This document shows positions 17,847 to 26,138 of a stretch of DNA of 64,000 nt, one piece after another. The position numbers and the translations under genes are program-made. How positions within the stretch are numbered: position 1 is the first letter of the stretch; each line of letters starts with the position of its first letter. Where the stretch lies: contig NZ_JBLGTV010000015.1 in the NCBI RefSeq assembly GCF_047468865.1, positions 1 to 64,000 on the forward strand, in the 5' to 3' direction. Under the pieces are notes generated by a model. The model was not told the origin of the DNA and searched no databases. It saw only the letters and a program-made list of their open reading frames with translations. The stretch comes from Castellaniella hirudinis_A. GTDB lineage: Bacteria; Pseudomonadota; Gammaproteobacteria; Burkholderiales; Burkholderiaceae_B.

Positions 17847-19331
17847 ATGCAAAATCTTTTCGACTTCGCACTGGCGACCCCCGAGATTGTTCTGCTGGTC
17901 CTGACCGGGGCGGTGCTCTTGATCGACGCCTTTGGCAGCGAACCCCAGCGCCGCATGACCTTCATGCTGACCATGGGCACGCTGCTGGTGGCCGTGGTGG
18001 TGTCCTGGGGGCAGTGGGGCGAAGGCGTCCAGGGACGCACTTTCAGCAACCTGTACGTCACGGATTCCCTGGCGCATTTCCTCAAGATCCTGTCGGCCAT
18101 CGCCGTGGCGGTCACGCTGATCTACGGCCGGGCCTACGCCGAAAAACGCGACATGCTGACGCGTGGCGGCGAACTGTATTCCCTGTCCTTGCTGATGCTG
18201 CTGGGCGAGTTCGTCATGATTTCGGCGGGCAGCATGCTGACGGTGTACCTGGGCGTGGAACTCATGTCCTTCGCCCTGTATGCCCTGGTGGCCCTGCGCC
18301 GGGATCACCTGGCGTCCACCGAGGCCGCCATGAAGTACTACGTGCTGGGCTGCCTGGCATCGGGGATTCTGCTGTACGGCATGTCCATGATCTACGGCGC
18401 CACGGGCGAACTCGGCCTGGCCGAAATCGCCCAGGTCATCCGCGACGGCGGCGCCGAGCGTCTGCCGCTGGTGTTCGGCGTGGTGTTCATCGTGTCGGGC
18501 CTGGCTTTCAAGCTGACGGCGGCGCCTTTCCATATGTGGACGCCCGACGTCTACCAGGGCGCGCCCACCACGGTCACGCTGCTGGTGGGGGCGGCCCCCA
18601 AGTTCGCGGCCTTTGCCATCACCCTGCGCCTGCTGATCGAGGCCCTGCACGGCATCGCCATCGACTGGCAGCCCATGCTGCTGATCATGGCGGCGCTGTC
18701 CCTGGCCATCGGCAACATCGTGGCCATCGCCCAGACCAACTTCAAGCGCATGCTGGCGTATTCCACCATCTCGCACATGGGGTTTGTCTTTCTGGGCCTG
18801 CTGTCCGGCGTGTATGACGGCCAGTCGGGGGCCAGCGCGGCGGCCTATGGGGCGTCGCTGTTCTACATCGTCATCTACGTGCTGACCACGCTGTCCACGT
18901 TCGGCCTGATCATGCTGATGTCGCGCCAGGGCTTCGAGTGCGAGGAAATCGCCGATCTCAAGGGCCTGAACCGCCGCAACCCCCTGCTGGCCGGCGTGCT
19001 GATGCTGTCCATGTTCTCGCTGGCCGGGATTCCCCCGCTGTCGGGCTTCTATGCCAAGCTGGTTGTGCTGCAGGCGCTGGTGGGCGCGGGCTATGTGTGG
19101 CTGGCGGTGTTTGCCGTCCTCATGTCCCTGATCGGCGCGTTCTACTACCTGCGGGTGGTCAAGACGGCCTATTTCGACGAACCCGAGGACGGCGTCACCC
19201 TCAGCGCGGGCACGGTGGCCACGCGCGGTGTCATGTCGCTCAATGGTCTGCTGATCATCGGCCTGGGGATCTTGCCCGGTGGCCTGATGGCCTTGTGCAT
19301 CAATGTGATTCAGCAGTCCTTGCGCTTTTAA
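17847..19331 (+). CDS. nuoN: NADH-quinone oxidoreductase subunit N
   Basis: A 494-residue antiporter-like proton-pumping subunit and the last gene of complex I. Blocks seen: FALYALVALRRDHLASTEAAMKYY in part, KLTAAPFHMWTPDVYQGAPT and TNFKRMLAYSTISHMGFVFLG. Full length. It follows nuoM by 12 bases, and the DUF2818 gene follows after 180 bases. Confidence 0.97.
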   Translation: MQNLFDFALATPEIVLLVLTGAVLLIDAFGSEPQRRMTFMLTMGTLLVAVVVSWGQWGEGVQGRTFSNLYVTDSLAHFLKILSAIAVAVTLIYGRAYAEKRDMLTRGGELYSLSLLMLLGEFVMISAGSMLTVYLGVELMSFALYALVALRRDHLASTEAAMKYYVLGCLASGILLYGMSMIYGATGELGLAEIAQVIRDGGAERLPLVFGVVFIVSGLAFKLTAAPFHMWTPDVYQGAPTTVTLLVGAAPKFAAFAITLRLLIEALHGIAIDWQPMLLIMAALSLAIGNIVAIAQTNFKRMLAYSTISHMGFVFLGLLSGVYDGQSGASAAAYGASLFYIVIYVLTTLSTFGLIMLMSRQGFECEEIADLKGLNRRNPLLAGVLMLSMFSLAGIPPLSGFYAKLVVLQALVGAGYVWLAVFAVLMSLIGAFYYLRVVKTAYFDEPEDGVTLSAGTVATRGVMSLNGLLIIGLGILPGGLMALCINVIQQSLRF

Positions 19332-19511
19332 GGTCTCGCCTGCGCATGGGCCTATGCGCTGTGGCCGGCCGGCGCGTCCGGCCGAATGCAACGCGCCGCT
19401 GATCGCCCTGTCTGATGTGTGGTGTGCCTGATGGTTTTGGTTGGGCATACCGTGCGCCGGGCAGGGCTTCGGGTTTTATGCGCAGGTGCGGGTTTGTTTT
19501 TGGGATGGATT

Positions 19512-20108
19512 ATGCCGCTCGATTTCTCTGTTTGGCTCGTGATTCTGGGGGCCTTGGCCTTGTCCAACCTGCCTTTTCTGACGGATCGCCCCCTGGCGCC
19601 CTGGCCCTGGGGGCAGGCCTATGCCGGGCGGGACGGCTGGTCGCGCTGGGCGTTGGGACTGGGCTTTCTGGTGCTGCTGGGGATGTGGTCGTGGGGGACT
19701 CTGCGTCTGGTGGGCGGGGCGTTTGGCGGCGTGGGCAGCTTGTTTTTCCTGTTCAAGCTGGCCATCAGCCTGGCGCTGGTGGCGGGGCTGATGTCTGTGC
19801 CGGGGCTTTTAGCCAGGCCGCAGGCGTGGGGGGCGGATGGGGCGCAGGCTCTCCAGGGCGGCGCGAAGCCCGACGGCCGCCCCGCTGTGGCACGCAAGCC
19901 CGCCGACCCCAAGCCATTCATCGACCGCTTTCTGGAAGCCCTGGTGGGTTATGTGGTGGTCGGCACGGTGGGCTTCACGCTGGAACTGGATCTGGGCAAT
20001 GCGTTTGCGCAGGGCTGGGAATTCTACGCTGTGACGCTGGCGCTGTTTTTGGTGCTGGGGTATCCCGGGTTCGTGTGGCACTACTTGCTGCACCGGCGGC
20101 GCAAGTAA
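19512..20108 (+). CDS. DUF2818 family membrane protein, enlarged
   Basis: A DUF2818 gene normally follows nuoN in betaproteobacteria; function unknown, presumably tied to complex I. The N-terminus (MPLDFSVWLVILGALALSNLPFL) and C-terminus (VGTVGFTLELDLGNAFAQGWEFYAV, FPGFVW-like GYPGFVWHYLLHRRRK) match the family. The family is usually about 100 residues; this protein has 198. The extra middle part, about residues 35-145, holds two further hydrophobic segments (ALGLGFLVLLGMWSW; SLFFLFKLAISLALVAGLM) and a Gly/Ala/Pro-rich polar linker. Start ATG 19512 is chosen by homology; an in-frame ATG at 19419 would add 31 residues. Confidence 0.8.
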   Translation: MPLDFSVWLVILGALALSNLPFLTDRPLAPWPWGQAYAGRDGWSRWALGLGFLVLLGMWSWGTLRLVGGAFGGVGSLFFLFKLAISLALVAGLMSVPGLLARPQAWGADGAQALQGGAKPDGRPAVARKPADPKPFIDRFLEALVGYVVVGTVGFTLELDLGNAFAQGWEFYAVTLALFLVLGYPGFVWHYLLHRRRK

Positions 20109-20326
20109 TCGCCGAACACCTTGTCAGGCCGCCGGTGTCCGGCAGGCGGCCCGGGCGTTCATTCCCCGCAGGTTGACAGGCTGCTGAACACCGGCCGCGC
20201 CGCTGAGATGGAGGCTGTCGATGCGGCGCTATCCAACATGAATTCTCCCATGGACACCCGCCGAGCTGTCGATGGGGTAAATATCCGACAGACCCCTGTC
20301 CACGCGCATCCTGATCGTCGCGCCTT

Positions 20327-21439
20327 TTACTGGTGGCCGGATTGTTGCAACAGAACCTCCGGGCCGATGCCGGCCAGGGTGGGGCAGCCGGTCAGGGCCA
20401 TGGCGACTTCCAGTTCGCCGCGCAGCAGTTGAATCAGGTGGGCGGCGGCCGGGGCGCCGCCCACGGCCAGGGCGTGCAGGATGGGGCGGCCGATCAGAAC
20501 CCCTTGGGCGCCCAGGGCCAGGGCCTTCAGGATGTCGGTGCCGCGGCGGATGCCGCCGTCCAGCAGGATCGGCAGGCGGCCTGCCAGCGCCTGGGTGATC
20601 GCGGGCAGGGCGTCCAGGGTGGCGGGCAGGGTGTCCAGGCAGCGGCCCCCGTGGTTGGACACGACGATGCCGTCGATGCCATGATCCAGCGCCCGCTTGG
20701 CGTCGTCCGCGTCCAGGATACCTTTCAGCCACAGACTGGTGCCGGGCAATTGGCCGCGCAGCCAGGCGATGTCGTCCCAGGTGGGGGCGGCGTCCAGCAG
20801 GCCGCTGTCGAACAGGGGGCTGCCGCCGGGCGGGACGGGGCGCGCGCCGGCGGGCGATAGCCCGTCCAGATGCACCGAATGGATATGCGCCGGCGGGCGG
20901 AACCCGCTGCGTTGTTCTGCATTGCGCACGCCGTTTACCGGGGCGTCCACGGTCAGAACCAGCGCCTGGGCGCCGGCGGCCAGGGCGCGCCGGGCCAGAG
21001 CCAGGGTGTCGCTGCGCCGGGTCTGGGCATACAGCTGGAACCACAGGCACGGCGGGCCGGGCAGGGCGGCCAGGGTCTCGATCGGCGTGCCCGCTTGGGC
21101 GCTGACGATATAGGGCGTGCGGGTGGCGGCGGCGGCCAGGGCGGTGGCCTGTTCGGCTTCAGGGTGAACCAGGCCGTGCCAGGCCATCGGGGCGATCAGG
21201 ATGGGGTGGGCCAAGGCGTGTCCAGCCAGCGCCAGTCGGGTGTGCGCCCCGGCCAGCGGACGCAGCACCCGGCTGCGCAATGGGCGTTGGGCATAGGCGG
21301 CCTGGTTGGCCCGGGCGGTGATTTCGTCCGCGCCGCCCGATTCCAGCCAGGCCCAGACGGCGGGATCCAGCCGGTCGCGGGCCGCGTTTTCGTAGTCCCG
21401 GGCGCAGGTGGGGGTTGGGGAGGGGGCATTGTTCATCAT
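20327..21439 (-). CDS. FMN-dependent alpha-hydroxy acid dehydrogenase/oxidase
   Basis: A 370-residue TIM-barrel flavoenzyme of the lactate dehydrogenase (LldD)/glycolate oxidase/mandelate dehydrogenase family, oxidising a 2-hydroxy acid to the 2-oxo acid. The early tyrosine (DYENAARDRLD), substrate region WFQLYAQ, TVDAPVNGVRNAEQRSGF, catalytic SNHGGR and FMN-phosphate loop DGGIRRGTDILKALALGA are all intact. After SNHGGR the common QLDG reads CLDT, which may affect substrate choice. No membrane-binding insert is obvious and no lactate permease is nearby, so the substrate is not known. Confidence 0.88.
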   Translation of the reverse strand: MMNNAPSPTPTCARDYENAARDRLDPAVWAWLESGGADEITARANQAAYAQRPLRSRVLRPLAGAHTRLALAGHALAHPILIAPMAWHGLVHPEAEQATALAAAATRTPYIVSAQAGTPIETLAALPGPPCLWFQLYAQTRRSDTLALARRALAAGAQALVLTVDAPVNGVRNAEQRSGFRPPAHIHSVHLDGLSPAGARPVPPGGSPLFDSGLLDAAPTWDDIAWLRGQLPGTSLWLKGILDADDAKRALDHGIDGIVVSNHGGRCLDTLPATLDALPAITQALAGRLPILLDGGIRRGTDILKALALGAQGVLIGRPILHALAVGGAPAAAHLIQLLRGELEVAMALTGCPTLAGIGPEVLLQQSGHQ

Positions 21440-21528
21440 CGGGTGCTGGGCGTTCGGGTGGTCGGCGGCCGGCTGCGGCCTATCTGGGAAGGGTAAAATG
21501 GCCGCGCATTCTTGTGGAGACCGGATTC

Positions 21529-22380
21529 ATGGCACATATTATCTTGCAGGCCCCGCATTTGCCGGCGGCGGACATTGAACGGCTGGCGGCGGTGGCCTGC
21601 GCCGAAGGTGTTCAGGAAATGGGGCCGACGGCCTGTCGTCTGCTGAATGTAGACCCCGAGACCCGCGCCGAGGTGCTGCCCATGGCGCAGGCGGCGCGGA
21701 TGGATGCCGCTTGGCTGGATGAGGTGCACCGGCTGGCGGATTGCAAGCTGCTGGCGATGGACATGGATTCGACGCTGATCAATATTGAATGTATTGATGA
21801 AATTGCCGACGCGGTGGGCCGCAAAGACCAGGTGGCGGCCATCACCGAGGCTAGCATGCGCGGCGAAATCCCTGATTTTTCCGAGAGCCTGCGACGCCGC
21901 GTGGCGCTGCTGAAAGGTGTTCCCGAATCCGCCCTGGAACAAGTGTTCGCCCAGCGGCTGCGGCTGAATCCAGGGGCCGAAAAACTTATCGAATCGGCCC
22001 GCGAACACGGCTTGAAAACCTTGCTGGTGTCGGGGGGCTTCACGTTCTTCACCGAACGCCTGCGCCGGGGCCTGATGCTGGATGCCGCCCATGCCAATAC
22101 GCTGGAAGTGGCGAACGGGGTGCTGACGGGCCGCGTGCTGGGGGATGTGCTGGATGGCGCCGCGAAGGCCCGCCATGTGCGGGCCATGGCGCAGTCGCTG
22201 GGGGCCGCGCAGGAACAGATCATCGTGCTGGGCGATGGCGCCAACGACCTGCCGATGATGGGTGAAGCGTATTATTCCGTGGCGTACCGGGCCAAGCCCG
22301 TGGTGCGCGCTCAGGCGCGCTTCGCCCTGGACGTCAGCCCGCTGGACGCGGTGCTGAACTGGTTTCGGCGCCAGCATTAG
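21529..22380 (+). CDS. serB: Phosphoserine phosphatase
   Basis: A 283-residue HAD-superfamily enzyme catalysing the last step of serine synthesis. The nucleophile motif is LAMDMDSTLINIECIDEIAD, motif II is LLVSGGFTFFTERL, and motif IV is VLGDGANDLPMM, with a lysine before it (GAAKARHVRAMA). The N-terminal 75 residues resemble the ACT-like part of SerB. Start ATG 21529 follows GTGGAGA. Convergent with the PiuC-type gene. Confidence 0.95.
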   Translation: MAHIILQAPHLPAADIERLAAVACAEGVQEMGPTACRLLNVDPETRAEVLPMAQAARMDAAWLDEVHRLADCKLLAMDMDSTLINIECIDEIADAVGRKDQVAAITEASMRGEIPDFSESLRRRVALLKGVPESALEQVFAQRLRLNPGAEKLIESAREHGLKTLLVSGGFTFFTERLRRGLMLDAAHANTLEVANGVLTGRVLGDVLDGAAKARHVRAMAQSLGAAQEQIIVLGDGANDLPMMGEAYYSVAYRAKPVVRAQARFALDVSPLDAVLNWFRRQH

Positions 22381-22456
22381 TGGCCTGCCTGCCCGCGGGC
22401 GATTCGGCTGTGCCGGCCACCGGATTGTGCGATGCCGGGGCCATGGGCCAGCGGAT

Positions 22457-23137
22457 TCAGAGTTCGGCCCACTGGCGCAGCAGGTTGTGGTACACGCCGG
22501 TCAGCTGGGCGACGATCTCGGCATCGGCGCCGGCCTGGATCAGGCGCTGGATGGCGACGTCCTGATCCAGCAGCAGGGCGCGGCGGCTGTCGTCCCGCAC
22601 CAGGCTTTGGGTCCAGAAAAACGAGCCGTATCGCACGCCCCGGGTGACGGGAGTGACGCGATGCAGGCTGGTGCCGGGATAGACCACGGCGTGGCCGGCG
22701 GGCAGCTTGACGCGCTGTTCGCCGTAGGTATCCTGGATGACGAGTTCGCCGCCCTCGTATTCGTCCGGGTCGCTGAAGAACACCGTGGTCGAAATGTCGG
22801 TGCGCACGCGTGTGGTGGTGTTCGGCACCTGAAAGATGGCATTGTCGATATGGAAGCCATATTCCTCGCCGCCCTCGTAGCGGTTGAAACGCGGCGGCAG
22901 GATGCGCGCGGGCAGGGCGGCGGACATGAAGGTGGGGTTCGTCGTCAGGGCCTGGACGATGGTCTGGCCCCAGTGCTGCGCATCGGGATGATCCAGCGGC
23001 AGCTGCCGGTTGCGCTTGACCTGCACGGCGACGTGGCCGGCTGTTTCGCGGCCGTCGGTCCAGGCGGCCTGTTCCAGGGCGGTGCGGCACTGGCGGGTCT
23101 GTTCGGGGGTCAGCAGATCGGGGATGGACAGCAGCAT
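22457..23137 (-). CDS. piuC: Fe(II)/2-oxoglutarate-dependent PKHD-type hydroxylase (PiuC/YbiX)
   Basis: A 226-residue dioxygenase of the PKHD group. The iron ligands are visible as His-x-Asp in YGFHIDNAIF and a distal His in TSLHRVTPV, with the 2-oxoglutarate Arg in VTRGVRYGSFFW. PiuC/YbiX genes are usually beside Fiu/PiuA-type siderophore receptors, as here. Start ATG 23137 (MLLSIPDLLTPEQ) gives the usual length; the longer frame upstream has no homology. The physiological substrate is unknown. Confidence 0.9.
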   Translation of the reverse strand: MLLSIPDLLTPEQTRQCRTALEQAAWTDGRETAGHVAVQVKRNRQLPLDHPDAQHWGQTIVQALTTNPTFMSAALPARILPPRFNRYEGGEEYGFHIDNAIFQVPNTTTRVRTDISTTVFFSDPDEYEGGELVIQDTYGEQRVKLPAGHAVVYPGTSLHRVTPVTRGVRYGSFFWTQSLVRDDSRRALLLDQDVAIQRLIQAGADAEIVAQLTGVYHNLLRQWAEL

Positions 23138-23375
23138 GGCGGTTCCGTTCGGAAATGAAATCGGTTCTGGATCAAAGCGAAAGCATAGCAATTCCAAGTG
23201 CCGGGTGGGGGTTTCGGCGCTGGGCAGGGAACTTCCAAATGCCGGGCGGGTGCCTAGGGCGCCGGCCGGGGCGTGATTCCCGGGGTGTACAAAACGGGGC
23301 GGCCCTGTCAAGGCCGTCCCGTTGTTGTACGCCGCGGTTGCGGCGTGGGTCGAGTCCGGGCGATGGCCGAGCGGC

Positions 23376-25682
23376 TTAGAAGCTGGCTTCGGCGCTCAGG
23401 ATGAAGTTGCGGCCCGCGCCCGGCACGCCGAACAGCTGGAAGCCATCGGAGCTGCTGGAAATCTGCTGATAATAGAACTTATCGAACAGATTGTTCGCGT
23501 TCAGCCGCAGGTTCAGGTGCTTGTTTGCCTGGTAGGTCAGCGCGGCGTTGGCCACCCAGTACGACGGCGCATCCACGTCGGCCGAATGGCCGCCCTTGGC
23601 CGCTACCGAGTTGCCCGCGCGGAAGCGCCGCTTGCCGATATATTGGCCGCCCAGGCTGCCGGAGAATTCCGGGGTAAAGGCGTAGGTCGTCCACAAGTTG
23701 AAGGTCATGTCGGGCACGTTCTTCATCTTGCCGCCTTCTTGCAGCGGATCGGCGGCATCTTCCAGGATCTTGCTTTGCATGAACGCCATGCCGGCATAGG
23801 CCGACCAGCGCGGGGTGAACGATCCGGCCAGGCCCAGTTCGAGGCCGCGCACGCGTTCCTTGCCGGCGCGTTGGGTGGGATTGCCCAGATCGTCGGTGTC
23901 GGAGGGGTTGCTGCGTTCGACCTGGAACAGGGCGGCCGTGGCCATCAGGCGCTGGTCGAATAGATCCCATTTGGTGCCCAGTTCCCAGGTGTTGGCCACG
24001 CCCGGCGTGTAGGAGGACACCGAGGCGTTGCCCCCGCCGCCGCTGCGCGAAGCCGCCGCCGAGGCGGAGGGCTGCGAGGCGCGGCTGTAGGACAAGTAGA
24101 TGCTGCCGTTTTCGGCCGGCTTGTAGACCACCCCCAGGCGGCCGCTCCAGATACCGTCGTTTTGCGTGTAGGGCAGAACCTGGCCGCTGGTGTCGTACCA
24201 TTTGACCTTGTAGCGGTCGTAGCGCAGACCGGCGGTGACCTCCCATTGCGGTGTCAGCGTGATCTGATCATAGGCGTAGAGCCCCCAGTTGGTGACTTCG
24301 GCACCATTATTGGCCGTGCTGGAGACCATGCTCCATGGGCCATCGTAGCGGGTGATGGGATCGCGCACGTCGATGACGTAGCGCTGGTTGCCGATATTCG
24401 GCAGATAGCGGGTGTAGGGATCCTTGCGGTAGCTTTCCTGGTAGTACTCCAGGCCGGTGACCATCCGGTGGCGGATCGCGCCGGTCTGGAAGTCCAGATT
24501 CAGGTCTGTCTGGTTGGCGAAAATCTTGCCACGATAGGCGTTTGCGTTGCCGAACAGCCGCGCCACGCCCCAGTATTCGGTCGGGTAGACTTCGTTGCCG
24601 TTATTGTCGTAGCCCCAGTAGTTGCTGCTGCCGGGGTTGTCGATCAACTGGCCCTGGTAGGTGGCGCCGGGCGCATTCAGCAAGCGGCCGCCGGTGGTCA
24701 GGTGGGTGAATCGCTTGGTTTGCGACCAGCGGGAGTGGTTTCGGATGGACGCCTTGTCGGTGAAATCGTGTTCCAGGTTCAGGTCGAAGGCGTCGATGGT
24801 GGTTTCCTCGACGTCGGCGTTCTCCAGGCCGCCCCAGAAATCCCGGTCGACGTATTTCATGCGTTCGCCGTCGCGGCCGACCGGCACGCCGAAGTCCGGG
24901 GTGTTCTTGTCTTCCTGGTGGAAGTAGGACAAGGTGGCGCGCGTGGGGGTGCCCAGGCCGAAGCTGATCGACGGCGCAAAGCCCCAGCGCTCGAATGCGG
25001 TCGGGCCCCGCCCCGCGACGCGGTTGTGGTGGCCCATCGCATTGATGCGGAAGGCCGTGGTTTCACCCAACTGGTGATTGATGTCCGCCGTGGCGCGGCG
25101 GTACTGATCCGTGCCGACGCCGCCGTTGATGCGGTAAAGGTTGCCCAGATGGGGCGTCTTGCTGACCAGGTTGACCGAGCCGCCGACCGCCGCCACGCCG
25201 GACTCGATGGAGCCGGTGCCTTTGTAGACCTCGGCCTGCTCCATGTTGAAGATGTCGGTGCGGGTGGACAACTGGCTGTCGCGCACACCGTCCACCGTGA
25301 TGCTCTGCTCGGCCGAGAAGCCGCGGATCGTGAACATATCGCCCCAGCCCGCGCCGCCTTCGCCGGATGAGAAGGTAATGCCGGGCACGTTGCGCAGCAC
25401 GTCCTGCAAGTTTTGTGCGCCTTGCTGCTCCAGGACTTCCGCGGGCACGATGCTGATGGTTTGCGGCGTGTCGATCAGGGGGGCCTGGAACTTCACGGAC
25501 TGGACATGATCCGCCTTGAAGGCGGGTGCGCTGCCGGTGACCTGTACAGGCGATAGTTCGGCGACGTCGGCGGCCTGTGCCACCACGAGACCGGGCGCCA
25601 CAGTCAGTGCGCCGCAAAGCGCCGCACTCAGCGGTGTCGAACGGCTTAGAAGCCGTTTTGTGGATTTATGAGCAGAATGCAC
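23376..25682 (-). CDS. TonB-dependent siderophore receptor (Fiu/PiuA-like)
   Basis: A 768-residue outer-membrane receptor. Signal peptide about residues 1-37 (ALTVAPGLVVAQAAD). The plug domain has the family blocks LIDTPQTISIVPAEVLEQQGA, LQDVLRNVPGITFSSGEGG, FTIRGFSAEQSITVDGVRD and GSVNLVSKTP; the barrel ends in aromatic FILSAEASF. Pairing with a PKHD hydroxylase 238 bases downstream supports a catecholate siderophore role. A Fur-like motif lies about 50 bases upstream. The exact ligand is not known. Confidence 0.92.
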   Translation of the reverse strand: MHSAHKSTKRLLSRSTPLSAALCGALTVAPGLVVAQAADVAELSPVQVTGSAPAFKADHVQSVKFQAPLIDTPQTISIVPAEVLEQQGAQNLQDVLRNVPGITFSSGEGGAGWGDMFTIRGFSAEQSITVDGVRDSQLSTRTDIFNMEQAEVYKGTGSIESGVAAVGGSVNLVSKTPHLGNLYRINGGVGTDQYRRATADINHQLGETTAFRINAMGHHNRVAGRGPTAFERWGFAPSISFGLGTPTRATLSYFHQEDKNTPDFGVPVGRDGERMKYVDRDFWGGLENADVEETTIDAFDLNLEHDFTDKASIRNHSRWSQTKRFTHLTTGGRLLNAPGATYQGQLIDNPGSSNYWGYDNNGNEVYPTEYWGVARLFGNANAYRGKIFANQTDLNLDFQTGAIRHRMVTGLEYYQESYRKDPYTRYLPNIGNQRYVIDVRDPITRYDGPWSMVSSTANNGAEVTNWGLYAYDQITLTPQWEVTAGLRYDRYKVKWYDTSGQVLPYTQNDGIWSGRLGVVYKPAENGSIYLSYSRASQPSASAAASRSGGGGNASVSSYTPGVANTWELGTKWDLFDQRLMATAALFQVERSNPSDTDDLGNPTQRAGKERVRGLELGLAGSFTPRWSAYAGMAFMQSKILEDAADPLQEGGKMKNVPDMTFNLWTTYAFTPEFSGSLGGQYIGKRRFRAGNSVAAKGGHSADVDAPSYWVANAALTYQANKHLNLRLNANNLFDKFYYQQISSSSDGFQLFGVPGAGRNFILSAEASF

Positions 25683-25734
25683 GTCGATAAGCTCCGTTCT
25701 TAATATAAGTCAAACAAATGGTTCGAAAAGCGCA

Positions 25735-25749
25735 TGATAACCGTTCTCA
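25735..25749 (-). promoter_or_regulatory. Fur-box-like 7-1-7 motif upstream of the first TonB receptor
   Basis: TGATAAC-C-GTTCTCA is an inverted repeat of two heptamers around one base with a single mismatch. It resembles the Fur 7-1-7 consensus TGATAATnATTATCA and lies 53-67 bases before the receptor start, consistent with iron repression. Confidence 0.6.
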
Positions 25750-25853
25750 TTCAGAATTCAGGAAATTGTCAGAAAACGGGAAAAAATCCGCCCATCAAAA
25801 TGACATTTTGTGGAAAAAAGACAACATGACGCAGTCATCCCGCATCCAATGGC

Positions 25854-26033
25854 GGGGAAACGCTCGGAATGTCTGGGAAATGCCCGGGAAGGTGTGGAAA
25901 TGCTCAGGAAGGCGTGGTGCGGCCTGATGGCCGCATCGGCGGGACGCCGGCGGCTGCCCGGCGCACCCGAAGCACCGAAGCACCGAAGCACCGAAGCGTC
26001 CGAAGCGTCCGAAGCGCCCGAAGCGTCCGACGC
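25854..26033. repeat. Two small tandem-repeat blocks between the TonB receptor genes
   Basis: Block one, 25854-25915, has three degenerate 20-21-base units beginning GGGGAAACG, GGGAAATGC and GGAAATGCT; units two and three agree at about 17 of 20 positions. Block two, about 25966-26032, has one GCACCCGAA, three GCACCGAA 8-mers, then four GCGYCCGAM 9-mers. The rest of the 456-base gap holds the first receptor promoter and the terminator; I see no gene in it. The short open frames here are repeat products. Confidence 0.8.
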
Positions 26034-26034
26034 A

Positions 26035-26074
26035 AAAACGCCCCCGCGGCGCTGAGTTGCTGCGGGGGCGTTTT
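26035..26074. terminator. Strong rho-independent terminator after the second TonB receptor
   Basis: AAAACGCCCCCGC (26035-26047) and GCGGGGGCGTTTT (26062-26074) form a perfect 13-bp stem with a 14-base loop. On the minus strand the stem is followed by a T run, as needed to stop transcription coming from 26139-28415; it is symmetrical enough to work both ways. Confidence 0.9.
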
Positions 26075-26138
26075 GCCGGGGCTGGGTCGCAGCCCTGGCA
26101 CCCGTGTCCGGGATTGTGAAAGAATCAGTCCTGCAAGG

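Noticed and set aside
16329..19448. A 1039-codon open frame on the minus strand across nuoM-nuoN, and similar long frames opposite nuoG, nuoL, tnaB and smc
   Set aside because: They are shadows of high-GC codon bias: low-complexity His/Gln/Gly/Arg-rich translations with no family resemblance, lying exactly opposite well-recognised genes.
20109..20326. Possible regulatory element or gene remnant between DUF2818 and the FMN enzyme
   Set aside because: Only a repeated GCTGTCGATG decamer was noted; nothing else supports a feature.
25966..26032. Short repeats as a CRISPR array
   Set aside because: Units are 8-9 bases in direct tandem with no unique spacers, and no cas genes are near.
25758..26101. 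Small frames in the gap between TonB receptors as genes
   Set aside because: Their translations are products of the tandem repeats and the terminator arm, without a ribosome site or homology.
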